This document shows positions 1 through 5,194 of a stretch of 11,595 nt of DNA, piece by piece. The translations under genes and the position numbers were made by a program. Where the stretch lies: the NCBI GenBank assembly GCA_050014835.1, contig JBEKCO010000057.1, positions 1 to 11,595 of the forward strand. The letters are read 5' to 3'. Position 1 is the first letter of the stretch; each line of letters begins with the position of its first letter. This stretch comes from Bog-793 sp050014835. GTDB lineage: Bacteria > Actinomycetota > Acidimicrobiia > Acidimicrobiales > Bog-793. The notes beneath the pieces were generated by a model. The model saw only the letters and a program-made list of their open reading frames with translations, was not told the DNA's origin and ran no database searches.

Positions 1-16
1 CTAGTGCCGTGACCGG
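1..16. repeat. IS left inverted repeat with TA/CTAG target flank
   Basis: Bases 1-16 match the reverse complement of 1352-1367 at 15 of 16 positions, the only mismatch being at base 9. TA at 2-3 is read as the target duplication and GTGCCGTGACCGG as the transposase-recognised end. Confidence 0.85.
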
Positions 17-72
17 TATCTCTCGAGGGCGGTGATCCACCACCGCGCGTTGATGGGTTGCCACGCTGGTGC

Positions 73-1143
73 ATGCCCCAGCAACCACTGAGAGTCCGTC
101 GACTCACCGACGTCGAAGGCCGGCAGCTGCTGCGGATCGTCCGCCGCGGTGGTGGCAAGACCTACAAGTCGATCGTGAAGTGGCGGCGGTCGATGGTCGT
201 CCTCGCCTCTGCTGGTGGCAACACCGTGGAAGCGATCGCGCGGCTCGTGCAGACCTCGCCCGATCGCGTGCGGGAGATGATCCACCGCTTCAATGAGATG
301 GGGATGGCCTCGCTGGACCCCAAGTGGGCGGGTGGCCGTCCCCGCCGGATCACGACTGACGACGAAGCCTTCATCGTCAAGACGGCCACCGCCCGACCCG
401 AGTCGGTCGGACTGCCCTTCACTCGCTGGAGCATCAGAAAGCTCGCTGCCTACCTCGCCGAGAACGACGAGCACCCCGTGCGCATCGGGCGGGAACGCCT
501 TCGCGAACTGCTCGTCGCCAACGACGTCACCTTCCAGCGGACAAAGACCTGGAAGGAGTCGAACGACCCGGCTCGTGACGAGAAGCTCACCCGCATCGAC
601 GAAGTCCTCACCGGTCACCTCGACCGCTGCTTCGCGTTCGACGAGTTCGGACCACTCGGGCTCCACCCGATCGGAGGGTCCTCCTGGTCAAAGAGCGGAA
701 AGCCGCAGCGACTGCGGGCCAACTTCCACAAGACGGCCGGTGTCCGGCAGTTCCACAGCTGTTACTCGGTCGCTGACGACGTGCTCTTCGGCACGGTGCG
801 CGAGAAGAAGGGCGCGATGAACACCCTCGCCGCGCTGAGACAGATCCGTGCGATGCGGCCCGACAGCCAGCCGATCTACGTGATCTTGGACAACCTTTCG
901 GCGCACAAGGGTCAGAAGATCCGCGACTGGTGCGAGCGCCACGCCGTCGAGCTCTGCTTTACGCCGACCTACAGCTCCTGGGCCAACCCAATCGAGTGCC
1001 AGTTCGGGCCGCTCCGCGAGTTCGTCCTCAACAACTCCGACCACCCGAGCCACCTCGTCGTCGCCGCCCAGCGAAGAGAACGCGCCCGCGTCCGCTCCGA
1101 GCGCCAGCGCCGCTGGGGTCGTCCTGCCGCAAGCGCCGCCTGA
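73..1143 (+). CDS. IS630-family transposase (DD34E)
   Basis: Catalyses cut-and-paste movement of the surrounding IS. The N-terminal third (about residues 10-150) looks like the helix-turn-helix DNA-binding part of IS630 proteins, with a homeodomain-like segment and the AGGRPRRIT linker near residue 90. The RNase H-fold catalytic part follows: first Asp in FAFDEFG (residue 190), second Asp in ILDNLSAHKG (273), and Glu in NPIECQFGPL (308). That is DD plus 34 residues plus E, as the family requires. An ATG at 73 is chosen; an in-frame TTG at 58 would add five residues, and neither has a strong ribosome binding site. Near residue 331 the sequence runs straight from HLVVAA into QRRERARVRSER. In relatives as I remember them, a stretch of about 20 residues with a YLRWRN-type motif lies between such blocks, so a small in-frame deletion is possible. 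All three acidic residues are intact, but activity is uncertain. Confidence 0.9.
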   Translation: MPQQPLRVRRLTDVEGRQLLRIVRRGGGKTYKSIVKWRRSMVVLASAGGNTVEAIARLVQTSPDRVREMIHRFNEMGMASLDPKWAGGRPRRITTDDEAFIVKTATARPESVGLPFTRWSIRKLAAYLAENDEHPVRIGRERLRELLVANDVTFQRTKTWKESNDPARDEKLTRIDEVLTGHLDRCFAFDEFGPLGLHPIGGSSWSKSGKPQRLRANFHKTAGVRQFHSCYSVADDVLFGTVREKKGAMNTLAALRQIRAMRPDSQPIYVILDNLSAHKGQKIRDWCERHAVELCFTPTYSSWANPIECQFGPLREFVLNNSDHPSHLVVAAQRRERARVRSERQRRWGRPAASAA

Positions 1144-1236
1144 GCGACGTCAACCCCGGCTCCAGGTATGAGGTCTGCTTCGACGCGCTCGGGAACAGCC
1201 GACTCGTCGGTCGGGCGCACCGACGTCGCCAACCAC
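1144..1236. other. Non-coding part of the IS between transposase and tandem repeat
   Basis: No convincing gene is visible. It holds one perfect hairpin, CGTCGGT at 1205-1211 pairing with ACCGACG at 1219-1225 around a 7-base loop. This could act as a weak terminator for the transposase message, but no T-run follows. Confidence 0.4.
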
Positions 1237-1356
1237 CCTGACATTCGCGACTCAGAACTACTGGAACAGCGGCGAAGGCGCGCGAACCTTTCCGGTCCTG
1301 ACATTCGCGACTCAGAACTACTGGAACAGCGGCGAAGGCGCGCGAACCTTTCCGGT
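1237..1356. repeat. Perfect 60-bp tandem repeat, two copies, inside the IS right end
   Basis: Bases 1237-1296 and 1297-1356 are identical over all 60 positions. Each unit begins CCTGACATTCGCGACTC and ends CGAACCTTTCCGGT. The second copy runs into the right inverted repeat, so the first copy carries a CCGGTC that resembles only the inner edge of that repeat. The perfect identity suggests a recent slippage or unequal exchange. One plus-strand frame stays open across both copies, giving a repeated 20-residue peptide, but this follows from the unit being a multiple of three and I see no good evidence that it is translated. Confidence 0.95.
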
Positions 1357-1367
1357 CAGGGCACTAG
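1352..1367. repeat. IS right inverted repeat with TA/CTAG target flank
   Basis: CCGGTCAGGGCAC followed by TAG is the mirror of the left end (15 of 16 positions). TA at 1365-1366 is the second target duplication. The inner edge (CCGGTC) overlaps the end of the second 60-bp tandem repeat copy. Confidence 0.85.
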
Positions 1368-1384
1368 CAACACAGCCCGGGCTC

Positions 1385-3046
1385 TCAGGCCTCCATCACG
1401 ACGGGCACGATCATCGGCCGGCGTTTCGTGCGCTCGCTGACGATCTTGCCGACGGCCCGGCGCGCGGCGCGGCGCAGGGCGTCCGCCTCCCGCGACCCGC
1501 TTTCCACGACCTCGCCGACGGCCTTCACGACGGCGGTGCGGGCGTCGTCGATCAGCTCCTCGGCTTCGGGTGCGTGCACCCAGCCCCGGGTGATGATCTC
1601 GGGGCCGGTGATGATCTCGCCGGTCCGGCTGTCGACGGTGAGCACGACGACGACGACACCCTCCTCGGCGAGGACGCGCCGGTCGCGCAGCACGCCCATG
1701 CCGACGTCGCCGACGACACCGTCGACGAAGAGGTAGCCCGCCGCCACCTCGCCGTCGAAGTCGATGCCCTCGTCGGTGAGCCGCACCGCGTCACCGTCCT
1801 CGCAGAGCAGCACGCTTTGCTCCTCGACGCCCATCTCGATCGCGAGGCGCGCGTGGCGCAGCAGGTGGCGGTATTCACCGTGGACGGGGATAAAACAGCG
1901 CGGCCGCGCCACGTTGAGCAGGGTGGCGAGCTCGCCCTGCTTGGCGTGCCCGCTCTCGTGGACGTGGGCGATGCCCGAGTGGATGATGTTCGCGCCGCGC
2001 CGGGCAAGCCCGTCGATCACCTTGGCGACCGCCCACTCGTTGCCCGGGATGGCGTGACTCGAGAGCACGACGATGTCCCCGTCGGCGACGCTGAGCCGGC
2101 GGCTCTCGCCCGCGGCGAGCAACGACAGCGCCGACATCGGCTCGCCCTGGGATCCCGTCGAGATGACACAGACCTCGCCGGGGGAAAGGTCGTCGACCTT
2201 CTCCGCGTCGATGAGCGCGCCCTGCGGGATCGTGAGCAGTCCGAGCTCGCGGGCGAGGGCGACGTTGCGGAGCATCGAGCGGCCGAGCAGCGCGATCTTG
2301 CGCCCGTTGGCGACCGCGGCGTCGGAGAGCTGCTGGATCCGGTGGATGTGGCTCGCGAAGCAGGCGACGATGACCCGGTGCTCCGGGTGCTCGACGAAGA
2401 TCTGGCGGAGCGTCTCGCCGACCGACCGTTCGCTGCGGCTGAAACCGGGCTCCTCGGCGTTCGTCGAGTCCGAGAGCAGGAGACGAATCCCGACCGTGTC
2501 GGCGAGCGAGCCGATGCGGGCGAGGTCGGTCAGCCGGCGGTCGACCGGCGTGAGGTCGAGCTTGAAGTCCCCCGTGTGGAGCACGACTCCCTGGGGGGTG
2601 TGGAAGGCGACCGCGAAGCCCTGCGGCACCGAGTGCGTCACGGGGATGAACTCGACGTCGAACGGGCCGATCCGCCGTCGTTCGCCGTCGGCGACCGGGA
2701 TCAGTTCGGAACGCTCCGCCGAGCCGGAGTCCTCGAGTCGTGAGCGGGCGAGGCCGAGGCTGAGGGCAGAGCCGAAGACCTTCGTCTCGATGTCACGGAG
2801 CAGGAACCCGAGCCCGCCGACGTGGTCCTCGTGGCCGTGGGTGAGCACGATCCCCTCGATGCGGGCGGCGTTCTCTTTCAGGTAGGAGAAGTCGGGGAGG
2901 ACGAGGTCGACCCCCGGCATCTCCGGGTCGGGGAACATGACGCCGCAGTCGAGGACGAGGACGCGGCCGTCGTGCTCGATCGTCGCGCAGTTCCTCCCGA
3001 TCTCCCCGAGGCCACCGAGGAAGACGAGCCGGACGTCCTCAGCCAC
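1385..3046 (-). CDS. rnj: Ribonuclease J
   Basis: Zinc-dependent exo/endoribonuclease of the metallo-beta-lactamase/beta-CASP family, used in RNA decay and maturation in the cytoplasm. The GTG start at 3046 gives 553 residues, the usual RNase J size, and puts the family's opening VRLVFLGGLGEIGRN at the N-terminus. Visible motifs: HGHEDH (residues 70-75), THS (His138), HTGDF (Asp160), the beta-CASP region with SDSTN (192-196), SHAIPGNE (about 330-337), and PVHGEYRHL with His389. The last 100 or so residues form the C-terminal domain. The gene overlaps dapA by 8 nt (GTGGCTGA), with a GGGG stretch five bases before the start, so the two are probably co-transcribed and translationally coupled. 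A GTG six bases further upstream is also in frame and is an alternative start. The stop lies 18 bp from the TA flank of the IS, so the native transcript end may have been displaced. Confidence 0.95.
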   Translation of the reverse strand: MAEDVRLVFLGGLGEIGRNCATIEHDGRVLVLDCGVMFPDPEMPGVDLVLPDFSYLKENAARIEGIVLTHGHEDHVGGLGFLLRDIETKVFGSALSLGLARSRLEDSGSAERSELIPVADGERRRIGPFDVEFIPVTHSVPQGFAVAFHTPQGVVLHTGDFKLDLTPVDRRLTDLARIGSLADTVGIRLLLSDSTNAEEPGFSRSERSVGETLRQIFVEHPEHRVIVACFASHIHRIQQLSDAAVANGRKIALLGRSMLRNVALARELGLLTIPQGALIDAEKVDDLSPGEVCVISTGSQGEPMSALSLLAAGESRRLSVADGDIVVLSSHAIPGNEWAVAKVIDGLARRGANIIHSGIAHVHESGHAKQGELATLLNVARPRCFIPVHGEYRHLLRHARLAIEMGVEEQSVLLCEDGDAVRLTDEGIDFDGEVAAGYLFVDGVVGDVGMGVLRDRRVLAEEGVVVVVLTVDSRTGEIITGPEIITRGWVHAPEAEELIDDARTAVVKAVGEVVESGSREADALRRAARRAVGKIVSERTKRRPMIVPVVMEA

Positions 3047-3962
3047 GGGCACCCCGGGCGTGGCGCCAGGCCTCGAGATCGACGAGCACGCGCCGCGCCT
3101 GGTCCTCGAGGCCTGCGGGGGCCGGCCCCATCGGCAGCCGGCACTCACCGGCGGGCAGGCCGAGGACGCGCAGCATCGCCTTCAGCGGCACGGGGTTGGG
3201 CGCGTCGTCGCCCGTCTCGTAGACGAGGCTCGCGATGAGCGCCCGGGCGATCTCGAGGGCCCCCCGCACGTCGCCGGCGTGGAACCGGCCGATCATCTCG
3301 CCGAACTCGAAGCCGCACCAGTGGGTCGCGACCCCGATCACCCCGACGGCGCCGACGGCGAGGAGTGGCAGCGTCATGAGGTCATCGCCGGAGTAGCAAA
3401 CGAAGCCGGGCGGGGCCTTGGCGAGCAGCCGCTCGGTGGCCGAGGGGTCCCCGGCCGCGTCTTTCAGTCCGACGATGTTGCCGGTGGTGGTAGCGAGCGA
3501 CAGGATCGTCTCGGCGGCGATCTTGCGCCCCGTGCGGACGGGGATGTCGTAGAGGACAATCGGCAGCGCCGTCTCGGCGGCGATGGCGCGGAAATGCGCG
3601 GCGATGCCTTCCTGCGAAGGGCGGTTGTAGTAAGGGGCGACGGCGAGAATACCGGCGACGCCGGAGTCGTTGGCGAGCTTCACGAGCTCGATCGAGTGCC
3701 GCGTGTCGTTCGACGTCGCCCCGGCGAGCACGGGGACGTCGACCGCCGACGCGACCTCCCGCCACACCGCGACGCGTTCCTCATCGGAAAGCGTCGTTCC
3801 CTCCCCGGTCGTCGCCGTCACGACGAGGCCCTCGCTGCCGTGGGAGGTGAGGTAGCGGGCGAGCGTCACCGCGCCGTCGAGATCGAGACCCCCGGCGGAG
3901 TCGAACGGGGTCGCCATCGCCGTGACGACGGCGCCGAACCGGGGCGGAGGCGAGACGGGCAC
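3039..3962 (-). CDS. dapA: 4-hydroxy-tetrahydrodipicolinate synthase
   Basis: Condenses pyruvate with aspartate semialdehyde in the first committed step of diaminopimelate/lysine synthesis, feeding peptidoglycan and protein. The 307-residue TIM-barrel protein has the family features: TTGEG (residues 51-55), the paired tyrosines APYYNRP (Tyr111/112), YDIPVRTG (Tyr138, Arg143) and the Schiff-base lysine in GLKDAAGD (Lys167). The first residue of the usual GTTGE motif is Ala here. The start is a GTG at 3962; the next ATG (codon 16) would remove the first barrel strand (AVVTAM). No Shine-Dalgarno sequence precedes the GTG, but TAGCGT lies six bases upstream, as in leaderless actinobacterial genes. 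The stop overlaps the rnj start. dapB lies 195 bp upstream in the same direction. Confidence 0.96.
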   Translation of the reverse strand: MPVSPPPRFGAVVTAMATPFDSAGGLDLDGAVTLARYLTSHGSEGLVVTATTGEGTTLSDEERVAVWREVASAVDVPVLAGATSNDTRHSIELVKLANDSGVAGILAVAPYYNRPSQEGIAAHFRAIAAETALPIVLYDIPVRTGRKIAAETILSLATTTGNIVGLKDAAGDPSATERLLAKAPPGFVCYSGDDLMTLPLLAVGAVGVIGVATHWCGFEFGEMIGRFHAGDVRGALEIARALIASLVYETGDDAPNPVPLKAMLRVLGLPAGECRLPMGPAPAGLEDQARRVLVDLEAWRHARGARG

Positions 3963-3974
3963 TATTTGACGCTA
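3963..3974 (-). promoter_or_regulatory. Candidate leaderless promoter -10 box for dapA
   Basis: On the minus strand TAGCGT (3974 to 3969) fits the TANNNT -10 consensus and is followed by six bases and then the GTG start codon, so transcription could begin at or next to the start codon. No convincing -35 box is visible. Confidence 0.4.
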
Positions 3975-4130
3975 CCGCACCGGCCCGCAAGCCGAGACAC
4001 GTGCGCACGGGCCCGCCACGGGCGCGAGGAGTCACCACGCGACGACAGCTCCCAGTGACAACGTCCGCGAGCCGCCCGCCGACGACTGGGACACGACGAC
4101 AGACCACCCCGGCGAGGGAAACCCTTCGGA

Positions 4131-4156
4131 GGCGCCACAGGCGGAGCGCGGGCGCC
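4131..4156 (-). terminator. Weak inverted repeat just after dapB
   Basis: GGCGCC occurs at 4131-4136 and again at 4151-4156, allowing a 6-bp stem with a 14-base loop starting two bases after the dapB stop. No T-run follows. A second small hairpin lies at 4113-4128. Either could end or stabilise the dapB message. The rest of the 195-bp gap to dapA shows nothing else I can support. Confidence 0.25.
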
Positions 4157-4157
4157 C

Positions 4158-4946
4158 TCAGATGGACAGCAGCGCGTCCAACCCAACGGTAAACCCCGGC
4201 GTCGACGCGACCCGGCGCGTGGCGAGCAGCACGCCGGGCATGAACGAGACGAGATCGAACGAATCCTGCCGAATGAGGAGCGACTGGCCCGGTCCGCCGA
4301 AGAGGACCTCCTGGTGCGCGACGAGACCCGCGAGCCGGACGGAGTGGACGTGGATCCCGTCGGCCGCCACGCCCCCCCGGGCTCCCTCGCAGGACACCGT
4401 GGTCGTCGGGTCCGCGCCGAACGGCCCGCGACCCGAGGCTTCACGGGCCGCGCCGATCCGGCGGGCGGTCTCGAGCGCCGTTCCCGACGGCGCGTCCTTC
4501 TTCTGGTCGTGGTGGAGCTCGATCACCTCGACGCCGTCGAAGAACGGCGCCGCCAGCTCGGCGAGGCGCATCATCACGCCCGCCGAGATCGAGAAGTTCG
4601 CGGCGAGGATCGCGTTCGGCCGGTCCGCCGGACCAAAGACCTCCCGCAGGCGGCCGAGCCCCTCCGCCGTAATCCCGGTCGTCCCGCAGACGGCGTGGAT
4701 TCCGTGCGACGCGCACCAGACGAGGTTCTCGACCGCGGCGCCCGGTTCCGTGAAGTCGATCGCGACCTCGGCGTCGCTGTCGGCCAGCGCCTCGATCGAA
4801 CGGGACGCCGTGAGCCCCGCGACCGGCTCCCCCGCGGACCTCGGGTCGACGGCGGCGACGAGCTCGAGGTCGGCGGCGGCCGTGATTGCACCGCAGACCG
4901 TCGACCCCAACCTCCCGCGCGCCCCGAGGACTCCGACCCGCATCAT
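4158..4946 (-). CDS. dapB: 4-hydroxy-tetrahydrodipicolinate reductase
   Basis: NAD(P)H-dependent reduction of the DapA product to tetrahydrodipicolinate, the second step specific to the diaminopimelate/lysine pathway. The 262-residue protein shows a Rossmann fold with GARGRLG (residues 8-14), DFTEP (64-68), CGTTGI (87-92), ANFSIS (116-121), the catalytic ELHHDQKKDAPSGTA block (His145, His146, Lys149, with SGTA binding substrate) and the C-terminal HQEVLFGGPGQSL. All expected catalytic residues are present. Two adjacent ATG codons (4946 and 4943) could start it; the family sequence begins at RVGVLGARG just after. The upstream ribosome binding site is weak (GAG directly before the ATG). It is divergent from the ABC ATPase gene and upstream of dapA in the same direction, probably in its own transcription unit given the 195-bp gap. 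Confidence 0.96.
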   Translation of the reverse strand: MMRVGVLGARGRLGSTVCGAITAAADLELVAAVDPRSAGEPVAGLTASRSIEALADSDAEVAIDFTEPGAAVENLVWCASHGIHAVCGTTGITAEGLGRLREVFGPADRPNAILAANFSISAGVMMRLAELAAPFFDGVEVIELHHDQKKDAPSGTALETARRIGAAREASGRGPFGADPTTTVSCEGARGGVAADGIHVHSVRLAGLVAHQEVLFGGPGQSLLIRQDSFDLVSFMPGVLLATRRVASTPGFTVGLDALLSI

Positions 4947-4955
4947 CTCGGCGCC

Positions 4956-4961
4956 AACCTA
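4956..4961 (-). promoter_or_regulatory. Candidate -10 box for dapB
   Basis: TAGGTT on the minus strand (4961 to 4956) fits TANNNT and ends nine bases before the first ATG, which would give a leader of only a few bases. No clear -35 is seen, so this rests on one hexamer. Confidence 0.3.
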
Positions 4962-5051
4962 CCTTGCAGCCCACCGGGGCGTTCGCTTTGCTGCCCGGTC
5001 GCCTTGCCGTCCGACACCCCATCCCGGCTGGGACGGAGCCGCCTGAGCCGG

Positions 5052-5057
5052 TACGAT
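5052..5057 (+). promoter_or_regulatory. Candidate -10 box for the ABC ATPase gene
   Basis: TACGAT preceded by GG fits the actinobacterial TANNNT -10 pattern. It lies 137 bases before the ATG, leaving a leader of about 130 bases with GC-rich hairpins, e.g. CGGCG at 5136-5140 with CGCCG at 5146-5150. No -35 match is visible at the right spacing. Confidence 0.35.
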
Positions 5058-5194
5058 GGCCCGTCTGTCCCGCGCGATCTCCGCGGCGCGGAACGGGTTC
5101 TCGTAGGGTCGTGGTCGCCCGGTCTCTTGCCATCGCGGCGTCGTTCGCCGGGATCGCAGCGCCCCGGGCAAGTAGCTGAGGAGGTCTTTCGTCG

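Larger units (their letters stand above)
4..1364 (+). mobile_element. IS630-family insertion sequence, both ends present
   Basis: The outermost bases form an inverted repeat: GTGCCGTGACCGG at 4-16 matches the reverse complement of 1352-1364 at 12 of 13 positions. TA flanks the element at 2-3 and 1365-1366, and both copies lie inside CTAG (1-4 and 1364-1367). IS630-family elements are known to insert at TA and duplicate it, often in CTAG, so the boundaries fit the family. The element is about 1,361 bp and encodes one transposase. Between the left end and the transposase is a short hairpin (29-34 pairing with 41-46). The right end is atypical: about 220 bp of apparently non-coding DNA lies between the transposase stop and the right inverted repeat, including a 60-bp tandem duplication. 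The insertion lies just past the 3' end of rnj, facing it. The window starts at the element's left flank, so left-hand chromosomal sequence is not visible. Confidence 0.88.

Noticed and set aside
1168..1440. 90-codon frame containing a repeated 20-residue peptide
   Set aside because: It arises from the 60-bp duplication being a multiple of three, crosses the IS boundary and runs into the rnj 3' end; no ribosome binding site.
1574..2743. 389-codon plus-strand open frame opposite rnj
   Set aside because: Shadow of the RNase J gene, with low-complexity Asp/Val/Arg composition.
3047..3148. Longer N-terminus for rnj (587 residues)
   Set aside because: The extra residues lie wholly within dapA, lack family similarity, and the GTG at 3046 gives the canonical length and N-terminus.
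5056..5106. 16-codon plus-strand frame (MARLSRAISAARNGFS) in the divergent spacer
   Set aside because: Its ATG overlaps the candidate -10 box TACGAT, so transcription would begin downstream of it; no ribosome binding site.
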